DNA from: Pteria penguin
Taxonomy: Eukaryota > Mollusca > Bivalvia > Pterioida > Pteriidae
Assembly (NCBI GenBank): GCA_035048485.1
Contig: CM068588.1
Location: 25,447,118-25,511,117, forward strand
DNA: 64,000 nt
Direction of reading: 5' to 3'
Part shown: piece after piece, positions 13,549 through 27,688 of the stretch
Layout of the letters: each line of letters begins with the position of its first letter
Position numbering within the stretch: position 1 is the stretch's first letter
Notes under the pieces: generated by a model
Databases searched by the model: none
What the model was told of the DNA's origin: nothing
Seen by the model: only the letters and a program-made list of their open reading frames with translations
Translations under genes and position numbers: made by a program

Positions 13549-15679
13549 TTTAATCAAATGTACTTCATATGTAAGCCTATTTAATTTTGACAGACGTAAA
13601 TGACACTGGAATGTGAGGGAGAGGTGGTGGTGTTTATGATTGTCATTACTAAAGTAATGTACGTAAAAATATGTTTATTTTATTGTGATATTTCAAAAGC
13701 AATATGAAAAAAGGTTTTGAATTTGCACAAAGAAAATATGGCTGCAAATGAACTAAATCTAAAATTCAAAAAGGCACTGGATGCAAAAAAGACGTGAAAT
13801 CGTATCGATATTTCAGATGTCTACAATGTTGTCGAGACAATAGTTTTAAAACATTTTCCAGAAGAATAATATTATGACCCTGCCATCGATAAAACTGTAA
13901 TAAAGTTTGATCTTGAACATCCATGGAGACCTCATAACTAATAACAGCTAATATTTTAAGTATCTGGTAAGCACTAAAATGCATAGACCGTGAAACAAAA
14001 TAAAATCAGTTTGGTATGGTTTGTGATCAGATGATAATAAAATAAATACACAGTAAATACACAGTATGATACTATAGGGAAAATACCTCTTCCCTCATTC
14101 TCAAATAATCCAGTAAAATATACCATATTCAATCGACACGAAAAATAATTGTTGTGCTTCCCACCCAAGTCTTATAGGGTTCTGTATGATTATTGATTTT
14201 ATAACTTTCATTTGCAACATGTTTGCATTTGACATTATAATCATATTACATATTTAAATATAAAAAACGGAGGTTTCTTATGTGCTGTGTCTGTGTCACT
14301 TGGCAAAACGGATACATACATGGGTTACTGGAAATCAATGGTAATACCAGTTGATGGGGAGGAGTCTATAGAACAAACCTGCCATAAATACCACGGGAAG
14401 AAAATAATGAAAATTGCTCATAGGATGAATACCTGTGTATAGCTATAACCTGAGTTGCCGTTTCAGTAACGTGATTACTTCCTGTCGTATATTATAAGTA
14501 GTATAGCCACTTCATTCGTTCCGTGAACCACCAAAGGATTGGATACTCTTAATAGGCATTTACAGTAAGTATGGACTAAGTCGACATCTTTGATCTATTA
14601 CTATGTGTGCTTAAAGAAAACGATCGATCTCTGACAAACTTCCAAAGTCCAATTACCCAACACAACACGAACACACGAAACTCTTCTACTGCTTAAAGCA
14701 GTCTAATAGCTATCCACGTAACATGTATTCACATAGAGTTTGTAATGAAATTTTTTCCAATATTATTATTATTATCCACGGATAGTGAAAAATGAAATCC
14801 TATTTACATTTTCTTGTATATCAAATAACTCTTTATACTTAAACCCTTGATAACTAAACTACAAACGTCTTTTATGTCCTCATCCTGAAGTCATCTCTGG
14901 ACATCTTTAATCAAGAAAGTTTTTGATCATGTTTACAATAAAAGAAATGAAGTAATAAGGATAAGACTTCATTGCATCCCATAATGGTGTAAAACTGATC
15001 ACGGAAAATGTACTTCTGAAGAATTGATAGACGAAAGTAACGTAAACCAACAAACCTATGAAGGTATATTTGATCACGAATCTTAGATTCTTAAACCTTC
15101 TGAATATAGAAAGAAAACTCTACAAAAAAAACCCCCCAAATACAAAGCAAATGTACACAAAAACATCATCTGGTATTAGTATAATACCATCTTGGTAATG
15201 TTTATTGATATGTATAATTTATTTGTTGTGGTTAACGGGACGTGTCAGTACCCATGTAGGCAATGTAATTGACTGTAACATTTCAAGCTTAACCTCTACG
15301 ATAAAGGAGAAGTCCGAAGAGACAATAAATACTTACCCATTAAGATATATTCCTAAACATATAAATGTCATATACGATGTATAACCGTGTTATTTACTAC
15401 TCTATTCTATAAATATTTTTCCAAGGGTTCTACCTTGAGCAACGCTGAAGAAAAACTATTTGTCGAAATCTGCATCTTTTGCATACATGTTCTAATAATT
15501 ATTTTTATTAATGGTATATTGCTTAAGAAAACTATTTTCTGAAATCGGAATTTCATATAGGATATTTTGTTTTGATATGGATATTAAAAATCATACACTT
15601 ACATAATTTTTGTTACGTAGGAGTTGAAATAAAATTGGCTTTCAGTTCAGTGGAATATCTACCTCAAAATTTCTCTGTG
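13549..15679. other. Unassigned AT-rich DNA
   Basis: No exon, RT, transposase or SINE seen. Short open frames near 13766-14168 have no recognisable product. Confidence 0.4.
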
Positions 15680-15868
15680 TAAGGGAGCAACCATTTTACT
15701 TTTATTGGGGGGGAGGCAGGAAGACTTTGCAAAAAAAAATCCGACTCAAATTTTGGGGGAAAAAATTAATAAAAAAGAAAAATAATCCGGCTCTGAAAAT
15801 GGGCAAAAAATATTCAGGCCGATGAAAGTCTTCCCCCCCCCCATAAAAGTCAAATGGTTGCTCCCTAA
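15680..15868. mobile_element. MITE, PIF/Harbinger-like (TAA target site)
   Basis: The 183-bp element at 15683-15865 has long inverted ends, starting GGGAGCAACCATTTTACTTT on the left with its mirror 'caaatggttgctccc' on the right. It is flanked on both sides by TAA. A three-base TAA/TWA target and GGG termini fit the PIF/Harbinger superfamily. The interior is purine/pyrimidine-rich, with runs of G, A and C, and codes for nothing. Confidence 0.85.
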
Positions 15869-18437
15869 AGAAGTTTGGACTGTTAAAACGGTTAATTTGT
15901 GGAATCGGAAATTCATTTGGGACGATATATTTTGATGTGGAGATCATAGATCATATGTATTATTTCATCATTAAATAAGAGTTGAAACAAGATTGGCAAC
16001 CATCTATCAGTGCTTTGGTATTGAAAAGAAATGTTACTTCAGACTCTATTGTGAATAAAAGCTTGCAACATTTTTTAAAATCAATGAATTTCCTTTAAAC
16101 ATTTTAGTATACATACATACAAATAAAATAGTTTAAGCAGTTCTCGTTATGTGAAAAAAAAAATATAAGTTGGATTTATTAATGTTAGGTAATTTCCTTG
16201 ATTTTGGCCTCGCACATTTCTGATGAAACGAAACATACACTAGAAAATCACATACTGTACAATAACCTAAAATAAGTGTTCAGTACGTAGACGTCTAGAC
16301 ATAAATTATGTAAGCATGAGACACACGTGATATCATGTATACATTGTGATCAATATAGAACTGAGGTCGTGAATAATACTCCTGTGAGTCCTGTGAGACC
16401 ATTGTGATTGTGACACTTCATCATCTGAGCAGTGTTGCCATATTTACATGTCATCTGTACATTTATGCCTCGTAGTTATGTCAAAGAAGCAAAACATATG
16501 TCACTTTCGTATTACACAGTTGTAGAATGTAAGAGTGTTAAAATCTAGATTTATCATCGCCTTCGAATTTATTTGAATTAGGTGTTTTCTTCGATTGTCA
16601 GGCTTTTTCTCGTTCCAAAGAAAGATAAGAAGACATTTGATTCAGTTATGTGAGAAAAGTCGCTGCGGTCATACAGATAATATTCGAATTCGCACGAGGA
16701 CGGTTAACTGACATGATAATTGTTACTTAATTGGTGTTGTTTATCTGTTTACGGGACCACCCAATATCATAGAAAAAAAAAAGAGGAGTTACTCATTGCC
16801 ATCATATGTCGGGATAAGTTCTCATAATGAGATTTAATATTTCACATTGGTTTTTATATCATTAATGCCGATTGGCAGATAAGTGCCGGTTATAATTTGT
16901 TGTACCGGAATAATTATATTGGATTGAATTCAAAATTTTATGATTATGCATGTAAACTGAATAAAAAATACATGCCGACGTCTTGTGTTAATTCTTATTC
17001 TAAATGTTTATATAATCATTATTTTTTAATTTTGAAATAGGAATGTAGGGTCTATACATTATTAAAGACACCCATTGCATTAATGTCATATGTTAGTCAA
17101 CCGTTGTTGATCAAGCTGATAACGTTATTGTTGTGTATTGGAACATTTTGTTTTCATATTCTTCTCACATTTTTCTGAGATTTTTTTTTGAAATCGATAC
17201 CTTACTTTACTAAAAATTTACTTTCTCACAAATATATCTTTGTTAATCACTTAGAATGAAGTCTATTCAAACCAGCAGTCCACTTAAATCTCGTTTATTT
17301 TCTTTGACGTACCGTTTTGTATTTTCAATACCACGTAATATTATGTATATCAATCTTTTGCTTAATGGCTGATCATTAAAGATAACTGTACATGATGTTG
17401 ACACGAGATGCTAAGCAGATATTTATTTAGAAAACTCCCAGTCCAATAAGATTAATCAGAAACTTCCCAGTGACATGTTCATCATGTTAACACGTGGTTA
17501 AGCACCTTAATGTACCATACCTTGGCTTAATCCCTTGCCTAATTAGACAATATACATAAGGTATAAGGTTTGTGGAAAGTTGATTAATGATACCATTCTC
17601 TAATGATACTTATTTTTTATCTCGTTAAACAAATTAACATTTCAGATTGTGACAATGGATTTATCTTGTGCATATTTTTGTCATTAAAACAGCTGTTTGC
17701 ACGAGAATTTAAACACGTGAATTGGTGATTATACGACATGCGGTTTCATCATTCATTGTAAGATCATACTGTATATTCAGCTGGGAACAACACTACAGGA
17801 TCTGCTTTTTCTCATAATACAGAGTACAGTGCATCATTACAGTTAAGAGGTCTTAAAAACGATATGCATTATTCGGATGGCCACCTCATTGTTTATTCTG
17901 AAACTAAACTAAAAATGAAAGACCTGGTAATGTAGATGGTCAATATCATATTAAAAGTATGGGAGACTGTGCATTATGAAATTTCCAAAGATTAGATCAT
18001 AATTTCAGTTTTCAGTGTTTCTGCACTGACTCGAAATATTTACTTCAAAACGCATTGGTGAAAAATGTTTGTGAATAATTCTAAAACCTTTGTCACTAAT
18101 GCCTTTTGAAGTAAATATGTCATGCACAAATTTGTCTTTGACTCTTACTTTTAGGTTAATTTTGTAATTAGTTTGCTCCTCAAACATTTGTACTTTCACT
18201 TTCAGTTTTGACGTGTAAGTTCTCAAAATATGCATATTTGCACTAGATTTATACACAAATACATTTTCTTAAACGTATTATATCTGTAATTTTAGAAAGA
18301 ATCTGAAAATCGCATGTCAGTAAAAGAGAACATAAGACAACTGGCCAAGCTGTATGACACAATTCACCATGGACATGCACATAAAACATGACAATAGTAA
18401 ATTAAACACAGTACAATGATATTACAAAGATATTCGA
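15869..18437. other. Unassigned AT-rich DNA
   Basis: No supported feature. CUGAUGA followed by CGAAAC near 16220 was checked as a ribozyme and rejected. The open frame at 18005-18256 (minus) is not recognised. Confidence 0.4.
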
Positions 18438-18855
18438 TTGTACTGCAGTTACAATTCCGACTTAGGACGGTCAATTAAAGTAGCAAACGTCAATTGGTGT
18501 GCTTATCCGGTTGACAGGCGACCACCTAACAAACAAAACAGATCCAGTCTTAATCGTTTGTTCTTCTGATATGTTAGAGGTCACAAAATTGATTTGTTAG
18601 TTATAAGATACTACTTTATTGTACATCCGTCATCTTTGTCTAATATTCTTTTCAATAGTATATTTAATACCCAAATATATACAGAATTAAGATTATAATA
18701 GTATATATCCATGTTATAAATATGTATTGGTTACGACAATAGCTTATTGATTAACATGAACCTTTTATTATACTAACCGTTTAACCACAGTAATTGACTG
18801 ACCACTGTCATATCAATTGACCGTCCTAAGTCGGTATCGCAATTACACTTTAAGC
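18438..18855. mobile_element. Non-autonomous DNA element with ~35-bp inverted ends
   Basis: The left end (18440-18480) contains 'ccgacttaggacggtcaatt'. The right end (18816-18850) contains the mirror 'aattgaccgtcctaagtcgg' followed by 'tatcgcaattacac'. The 330-bp interior is AT-rich and non-coding. The same terminal sequence occurs twice at 29420-29520, so it is a dispersed family. I cannot assign a superfamily because the target duplication is not clear. Confidence 0.75.
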
Positions 18856-20072
18856 GAAAGTGTTTGTAATGTTCTTCAGTGTGTGTAGGTGTGTGTGTGT
18901 GTAGGTGTGTGTGTTTGTTTTCAAATTATTAAATTAACAATGCATTTCTGTGGTGACTTAGTCAGATGCTTTTATCTTTTCCTTTCATTTTTATTTTTCG
19001 TAGATCAGTATCTTATTATCGATGATTACAGATACAATGTCGAGAACGGCATTGTAAAACTTTATATTTAAGTGAATAAAACAAAACGTACTCTATTTAT
19101 CATAAAATTCAATTTCAATTTGCTTGCCACAGGCTAAAATTGGCAAACGAAAAGAAAAACATTTCTTCACTCCTGGGAACAATCTGTCAGAGTTAGCAAA
19201 AGCAAAACATAAAAAAAGATGATAAATGCAACACCATTTTGATATTGTGCATTGAATTATTAAATAAACAACTTTCAGTTTGGAGAAAAAAATTGAAACA
19301 AAAATAATGGTCATTTACTTTGCGTATTAAAACAATATAATTGCCTCATAGATTTTCCAGTTGTGAAACTGCTGGAACACATTGCGAAAGATATTAATGT
19401 CCTTCAGTATTTTATAAAAAGATTCAGCGATAAATTAAGATTGAGCCGAAACCTTAATAAGTCCATTTCGATAAAGTAAATTTCCAATTAGTTTGTGGAA
19501 ATCACTTTAGAATTTGACTACTGTACTATAAAGGTATTATCAAAACAAATACTGAAATGCTAGGATTTAAACCTAATTATTTTGATGAGAGCAAATGTGT
19601 ACCATGCTTATTAGAAAATATGCCAATATATCTCAACTTCCAAATCTCGGAATGTCAATTGTAGAACATTGTTTGAATTATGATAAATATGCAATGACAA
19701 AGGTCATCTATTGCTGTATTTTCCGTTTAAATACAAAAATAAGACAAGCGACCTTACTGGCCAGAGATGTTTACGCATTACTTATTATATGGGGTCAACT
19801 AATAAAACGGGAGACTTTGATGTCTCGTGTTCCATATATTTCCGTGTCCTACACATCATTTTATTGCATTTTTTCTTCCATTTTTGTCCAGTAAAAACCT
19901 TAACTATTGCTCTTTTGCTCTTCTAGCTCAAAGTCAAAATCCTTATCTAGAGCTTAAAATTCTATTTCGAGCATTCATTATCCCCTTGTTTTGATATATT
20001 TATTCTATTACATGTATTAAAGGGATTACAAATTAAGACACATCATATCTCCTAGATAAATCTAAAAAAAAA
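18856..20072. other. Unassigned AT-rich DNA
   Basis: A short GT-rich stretch at 18880-18915. Two overlapping open frames at 19595-19926 have no recognisable motif. Confidence 0.4.
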
Positions 20073-20830
<758 letters not shown>

Positions 20831-23258
20831 ATATAATAAGTATAGCATGCGGATAACAGAGGGTCGACTTTTAAACAATTTGAATTTGGAACTTTATTCG
20901 TCTCCAACAACATTACTATGCATATCTAATAATTAATCAATTATATTGATGGCTACCCGATTCACCTGATTCCAATGATTTAGCTTGGCGGTCCTGCAGG
21001 AAATTCTTACTGACCTTGATTCATTAATCAGTATGAGATGTCTAAATTCATTATCGTGTAATAATCCTTGTTCCCATGCACTACTTTTGACAAAATGTCA
21101 TTCAGCAGCGTTGTTTGGTTCAAGTATAGTTACGTAAGTTTGATATCATACATGTAGTTGTCATAGTAATAATTTGGTATATTTACTTTTTCCTCCGTAA
21201 GTTATCATTTTTCGAAATGATATATCCCTCAAGATTCTAATACCTACAGTAGAGGAAAAACATACCGTGAAAAATATCCAGTCAAAATTAATGTCTTGTA
21301 CTATACAATAAATCTATGGTTTAATACATTATAACGTATTGTTAGTCGAATTTAGAAGTGTTCGTTTGCACAACGATGTCCTCCATCAAATAGATCGACC
21401 TATTTACAGAGAATATTTAAAGAAATGTTGAAACACATAATTGAATGAAAAATGACTGGTAAAGCATTACTCTCAGATATCAAAACATGGCACGGTTATG
21501 ACGTGTAATGAAAGCTGCAAATTCAATTGTTTTGTCCTATATACTGCTTTTGTAGAGGCTTTGGGGAATTAACGTGGCTGAAATTGCAAATAATATTCTG
21601 GAAACCGTAAATTATTAGATTGGTTAAAACAAATTTAACAGTTCCAGAATCATTTTCTAGAAAACTTCTGATGAAATTAATTGCAATTTATGAATATCTC
21701 TTGGAATATTTTTTTATGAATATTAATGACAACTTTCAAATTCGCATAAACATTTTGTTTTTGATGTATAGAAAAACAAATTCTATAAATCATTGTCGGT
21801 ATTATATTTTTATTCCTTATAATTGACAATTGTCACAGTCCTTGTAACTTATAATCACCGACATATGCAGAAGTTTAATACGCAAGACGAAAACCAGCGT
21901 AAGACAATACATACCACAGATTGATACATCTTTCTGAGAATAAGAAAATAGTGGCTTTCGTCAACATTACAATTGTATTCCGATTGTGACCTATCAACCC
22001 AATTCCAACACGATTTAGAAACAGCAGTTGTTTACTCCGTCATTTCAAATACTCAGGAGTGTTGTCTTGATTTCCCAGTGAGTTCCATACCCGTATAAAG
22101 TTTGTCAGTCTATTAAATCAGTCTGTATCTTTTCCCAAACACTTTGTTTTCAATTTCATTTCAATATAACCAAACCTAAATTTACTTTGATAACAATGTA
22201 TATTTATAACAAAGTATCAAATAGAGTCCTCTACATGACAGGCAGAAACACACTGATCCCTATCCATTTTGCATTAGCCATTATTTGATTTATTCCTAGA
22301 AGCTAAAGATAGAGGTGTATCCCTTGTGTTCCGGCATTTATAAATATATAGTATCATGTAGTAACGATAACGTACTGCCGATGAATTTGTATCTGTATCA
22401 CACTTACTGTAAGTAGGTATTAATTATTGTCATACGAAGCTATTTAATCTATGAAGTTGCTGATTTTGCAGAATAGAATTTTTTTCCTATTTCATATTTC
22501 CTTATAAAGGCTTAAAGTGAAACGTTGTCATTGTACACATGTAAAGCAACAAAAGAAATACATCAACTTCATATAAATATCTTACAAATTTCAATGATAT
22601 CCCTCATATTTTTGTTACTGTCGAGAATTATCAACAGAAACTTCCTTCAAAAATATTGTTTAAGAGTGATAGATCTTGTTTTGAAGCCACTACAAACTTT
22701 TCTTAGTCGCATTTCGTCTTTGATTCACTGGTTCACCCTAAGTTCTACTCTGAGCATTGCTCAGATGCTTCATTTTTTATCATTGTGTTGTAATGATGAG
22801 TTCCCGACCGTCCATGTGATCCTACAAGCTTCAGACACAACTATTAATGAGTGAATCGAATTAAAGTAAAAACCCTTTGACAGTAACATAGTAAAACTGA
22901 AACGTACAACGTTGTATGTTTCTTTGTAATCTATCCAAGAAACGACTATGAAAGATGTTCTGTTATCGATGTAAAAAAGCGATGCACAAACTATAGTCAT
23001 TTCTAATAATTTAATTAAAGATATTTCAATATAAAACTTTTTTTCAAGAACGATAAAATCTTTTATTTGAAACTGATGTAACAAACAGTCTCACGTGGGC
23101 CAATCAGAATCGCAATCTTAATAGCGGCCCCGTCAATAATAGAGATAGTATATGAATGAGAAAACCATGAAATGAAAAAATAAAGCACTAACGATTTAAA
23201 TATAATCTAAATATCGAGTGATTTCTGTCTCAATAGGAAGTCGGTTTTAAATTCAATA

Positions 23259-23261
<3 letters not shown>
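20831..23261. other. Unassigned AT-rich DNA
   Basis: No supported feature. Open frames at 21620-21826, 22525-22854 (plus) and 22770-23084 (minus) have no recognisable domains, and the last two overlap on opposite strands. Confidence 0.4.

Positions 23262-23343
<82 letters not shown>
23262..23343. repeat. (CA)n microsatellite
   Basis: About 40 CA dinucleotides followed by a short (TA) run. Confidence 0.95.
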
Positions 23344-23352
<9 letters not shown>

Positions 23353-24599
23353 TGTATATGCGTTATACGGTCAATGTGGAAACAATTAAATTATTACAAT
23401 ATAAAAGCTTTCATTGTTCGGGAATAACCTCAACGATTGAATTTCGAACAAACCAAGGTAACTGGTAGTACTAGTATGTCAGTTTCAAACTCACAACCAT
23501 ATAAAACATGTGTAGATCTCTATAGGGGATAAAATCTACTAGCCAGCTCAACTATAATTGTAATTATAAATATATAGACATTTTGAAAATATATCAACGT
23601 TCACGCAAAAAAAGGATGTCTTGTTCATACTGTGTGTCAAAGACATACCTCATCAGAACAGAGGTATAATGACACTTAAATCAAAGCCACAGTGGAACAA
23701 AATGTGTTTTAGATTAGAAGTTACAATGAGTGCCTGTGAATCAGTACCTCATAACTCTAGACAGTAAAACAAAATCACTGCAAAATACAATTCATAATTA
23801 TCTTAGCAAGTGAGAGTAACTTCGTTCTCGTCCATCAATGAAATAAGAGTTTTAATAATTCAGCTGTCTCAGTATGCGCCTAAAATATTGCATTGCATTT
23901 TCAATAGGATGTTCTGGTGCTGAGTCAGTTTATGATTTTATACAGAGAAAATTCTTTAGTATTTTTTTTTTAATGTGATGGAATACAAATTGAATACTTG
24001 ATAGTTCCATTAGAAAAAAAAACAATCTATCAATATTGCATTTGTAATAAAAAGTGTTCGATGTAAATTTTATCAAAGATTCCCATTGGTAGCTGGATTA
24101 AGTGGATAGCTCAGTAATAAGAAAATGAAGCAATTAGCACAAGCTTTCATTACGAAAATACGACAAGGCCATACCAAATTTATCTGCAATACATCCCGGC
24201 CTTTAAAAATCGAATCTGAAATTTCAGATTCGTTTTGTTTTTTCACTATCTATTTTGTCCGCGGTAGTGTCCTTGGCTTTAATGAAAAAAAAGAATTCGT
24301 ACAAAATGTCCATTATAGATTTTTAAAGTAAACATATTAATAGCAATCCTTATCATTCAGATGTTAAATAAGGGTTTATAAGGAGTTGAATGGTTTCAGG
24401 CGTCTTTATAATACATAATGGCGACTTGACAAATTTGAAAAAAATTGCATTTGTCAACTCATGTAAATGTATACAGTTCCCTAATCATTCATTTGTCTAT
24501 TTAACAAAACATTGCTGTATTTAATGTGACCTATCTTCTGTGGATGTATACATCCAAATACTTAATGCAGTACTGGCTATTCTTTTGTTTTAGTTCAGT
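23344..24599. other. Unassigned AT-rich DNA
   Basis: Nothing recognised; the open frame at 24125-24331 has no known motif. Confidence 0.4.
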
Positions 24600-24897
24600 G
24601 TCATAATTTCGATTGATTGATTGAATTTTGTTTAACGTCACACCACGAATATTTCACGTATATGGTGACGGCATCTGCCTGATGCGGGGCATACAAATTT
24701 TGACCTTTGCAACGGACCCACCCGAAGCAGTGAGGGATCTTTAACGTGCCATGCATACCACGACACGGGGCCTCGGTTTTTACTGTCTCATCCGACAGAC
24801 AGGACACCGGCATTACCAGAGAGGGAATCGAATCCCGGCCTCCCGATCAGGAGTCCAGCGCGATACTACTAGGCCTCGCCGGCTTGTCATAATTTCG
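24600..24897 (-). mobile_element. Full-length tRNA-derived SINE, minus strand, 12-bp target duplication
   Basis: Read on the minus strand it starts 'caagccggcgaggcctag' and has a B-box 'ggattcgattccc', the central segment 'ctgtcggatgagacag', 'cacgttaaagatccctcac', and an (AATC)n tail. The target duplication GTCATAATTTCG is perfect at 24600-24611 and 24886-24897. It belongs to the same family as 13254-13548. The 70-codon frame across it is incidental. Confidence 0.95.
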
Positions 24898-25149
24898 TGT
24901 GAAGATAATATATAGCAGATATATAAATAAACTACGCAAAACATTAATAGTATTTACATATATTTGTGAAATAATGTTCATCAAATGATATTATTACATA
25001 AGACTGCATGAATGTGTTATGAAATATTTTATAACACACTGCATATAAAATTTCTGTTTAAAAATACTTTCTATGCTTATCATTTAGTCACTCTGCAGTG
25101 CAAAAAGTTGTGAGAATAAATATAGAAAATATATACCTTTTAATTTTGT

Positions 25150-25193
25150 GCACCAGATGCGCATTTCGACAATTTAGGTCTCTTCAGTGATGC
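25150..25193 (-). ncRNA. Type I hammerhead ribozyme, upstream-coordinate copy
   Basis: Read on the minus strand, CUGAAGA and GAAA are intact. Stem I is GCAUCA with UGGUGC (six pairs, one G-U). Stem III is the palindrome AUGCGCAU and the cleavage triplet is AUC. Stem II is weaker than in the partner: GACC against UGUC gives three pairs and a mismatch. Confidence 0.8.
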
Positions 25194-25486
25194 TCGTGGC
25201 CGAATGGTTGGAAGTCTCATATATAAATATTTGAAGAGCATTATTGAAACCAAAATGACCGAAAAAGTGAAGCAAAGAATCAATCTAAGAACAGAGCTAT
25301 GTATGAGGGAGATACTCCTTAGTTTTAAATGATTTACATAATTTCATGACGGAATATTTTCAGTATATATTTCAAATCAGTACAAAAGCACTGAAAACTA
25401 GACTTATGATGCCTTCGGGGACTATCAGTCCACCAGCGGCCTAGTGGTTATAATAGATAGAGAAAATATATACCTTTTAATTTTGT

Positions 25487-25530
25487 GCACCAGATGCGCA
25501 TTTCGACAACTTATGTCTCTTCAGTGATGC
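25487..25530 (-). ncRNA. Type I hammerhead ribozyme, fully paired
   Basis: Read on the minus strand: stem I 5' arm GCAUCA (25530-25525), core CUGAAGA, stem II GACA-UAAGU-UGUC, core GAAA, stem III AUGCGCAU (25501-25494), C17 at 25493, and stem I 3' arm UGGUGC (25492-25487). All conserved core bases are present. Cleavage would fall between 25493 and 25492. Stem III has only two stable pairs in a monomer because of its palindromic loop. Such ribozymes are expected to work best as a dimer in which two palindromes pair, which fits the tandem layout. Assignment is from base pairing alone. Confidence 0.9.
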
Positions 25531-25540
25531 TCGTGGCTGA

Positions 25541-26690
25541 AAAATAATTTTATCATCAGCTGAACAATTTCTTAGAATTCTTAATCGAAATACCTTTTAT
25601 CTGAAATTTTACAATACTGTAATCTGCTATATTCTTTTTCAAATTTTGTCTATTTCAACGAAGACCTGTGTATTCTATGTGCATTGTAAATTTTGATCTT
25701 CGTATGATTCCTAATGACATAAATACATGTCTCATTTCGATTTTTTATCTCATTGGGACAAATATCTAGCGGCGTTTTAACTTCAGGACGTTTAGATTAT
25801 GAGGAATATGGCACTGGGTATATAGAATTTGATTTTTTAAGAGTATAAAACCTTATATATAATCGTCATTGAGCGGCAAAATTCGGAAAGTGTTCCCTGT
25901 GGAGTTGTACTTTCATCTAATATAATGTTTAATATACTATAATGTTTACTTAATTATAAAGGTGAGGGAAAATGTTTTATACATTTTAGGTACATTTCTA
26001 AGAATACAAAATCCATTTGTCATTCATTTAAAAACCTAAGAATTATTCAGATATCGTTAATTAATACAGCTTCAAGGAACACATCGCGTATCATGACGGT
26101 CGGACGATAAATGATAACATAGCTGCAAGTATTCCAAATTGTTAGCCAAGGCTTGCTTTTGCAGGAAATTAATCAGTGCCGGGTAGTGTTTAAACATCCG
26201 AATGAGTAATATGAGTTTTAGTTTATTGATGATGAGTTTTAAATGACAGTTTTGCAAGCCCCATTACCGCATCAGGTGTCTACTTGCTTATCTTACATAC
26301 ATTATTCCTCAGATGATATAAAGATTGTCACCAAAATATTTGTTTCTTTTATATGCAACTATGGGTAAATCTTTGAAGATATTTTGACTTTAAAACTGCA
26401 AGATTAAAATGCTTGTGTCATTAAAAACTTGTGAAGGATTTGAGACTTGAAATTTCAACACTGTAGTATCCAGAAAATCTTTATTAATTTTTTTCATATG
26501 TTAATTTAGAGATTAGCAAGTATTAGGTATAACTAACTTTCGACCCTTGAAAAATAAAACCTCTGCTTTAGGGAAATGTGTTTATTATTTCACGTTATCT
26601 CCTATATAATTAGAGTTGCACACATATCGGCATCATTTTGAACATCCAGTTTCTTGTTTCTAAATGCTTGAATTAACTCCAAAAGCATTA
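25541..26690. other. Unassigned AT-rich DNA
   Basis: No supported feature. Confidence 0.4.
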
Positions 26691-27465
26691 GTTTAATTTT
26701 ACGTATAGATATATAGACGACGTATTGTCAATCAATAATCCTAACTTTAAGGATTACATATATGAAATCTATCCCCATAAACTTAAGATAAAAGAGACAA
26801 CCGAGAGCAATAATTGCGCTTCGTATCAGTATATATTTTTAACTTTCGACAATGATAGTCATTTGAAGACCTCTCTGTATGACAAACGTGACGATTTTAA
26901 CTTCCAAATAACTAACTTCCCTTTTCTTTGCAGCAATATCCCGTCCTCACCTGCCTATGGAGTTTTTATATCTCAACTTATAAATTACGCAAGAGCCTGT
27001 TCTCTGTACGACGGTTTTATTCCAAGGGCCAAACGACTGGCCACTAAGTTGCTCATGCAGGGATATGTTAAAGAACGTCTGAAATCGTCACTTAGGAAGT
27101 TCTACGGTCGCTATGGGGATCTTGTACGAAAATATACTTACTAGAATGATTGATAATATTCTGGAATGAGACTAAAAGACCTGTTCAGTGAACACCAAAT
27201 ATGACTTTGTATACCAGTTTTGTACTTTCGTATGTACAATTAGGAAACCAAAACCTCTTGATTTTGACATGTTTCTTGAGAAGTGCTGTGAAGGGTGATG
27301 CATACAGACAGGAGATGCTTACTCTCCCTGGGCACCTGGTCTCACCTCGGAATTTTTCAGTAATTCGGGGTTCACAACATTTCTTTTTTGAAACTTACAC
27401 GAATTTGTATCTGTCCTTGGACTTTGAGAATGATTAACGGTTTGGTACTTCTTCGATATTGATTT
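26691..27465 (+). pseudogene. RT element family 2, 5'-truncated, active site retained
   Basis: The open frame from about 26691 to 27144 begins just before the catalytic YIDD box (TYRYIDDVLSINN). It continues through IKETTES, TSLYDKRDDFNF, ITNFPF, NIPSSPAYGVFISQL and LRKFYGRYGDL, which are the thumb-region motifs shared with 28760-29359. There is no stop before 27142. Everything N-terminal of YIDD is missing, so the protein cannot work alone. The 3' module is at 27288-27370, and the copy ends near 27465 in a mirror of the family 2 terminus ('ggtacttcttcg'). The layout fits a Penelope-like RT, but no GIY-YIG endonuclease is seen and the exact clade is uncertain. Confidence 0.85.
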
Positions 27466-27688
27466 GAGCAGATATAATAAAAAAAACCTTATTTGGTTTT
27501 GTCTTTGAACTTTGGGCTCTGAATAAGAAGTCGAAGGGAACTGTATGACTTTTCTAATTCTTTTTCAGAACAATTAAGTTATTGAACATTGTTCCCTCGA
27601 CCTATAGTCGGGACACCTACAGACCAAGAGCTTTAACTTGCTTTCAGACGGGAGGAACTGTTCATTATGTTGATGTCACGTATCCAAG

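Larger units (their letters stand above)
25122..25540 (-). mobile_element. Retrozyme-like repeat: 337-bp unit flanked by two hammerhead ribozymes
   Basis: A ~75-bp sequence that starts 'agaaaatatatacctttt' and includes the ribozyme is present at both ends (from 25128 and from 25462). One full 337-bp unit plus the start of a second is therefore present. Between them lie the family landmarks 'agagctatgtatgagggag' and 'ggggactatcagtccacc'. There is no protein coding. Non-autonomous retroelements with tandem type I hammerheads (retrozymes) and ribozyme-bearing Penelope-like elements are known from bivalves. Which of these mobilises this repeat is inference. Related decayed copies lie at 388-745, 32020-32325 and 49481-49905. 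Confidence 0.85.

Noticed and set aside
16215..16245. CUGAUGA ... CGAAAC as a plus-strand hammerhead
   Set aside because: The two boxes are only two bases apart, leaving no stem II, and no stem I or III pairing was found.
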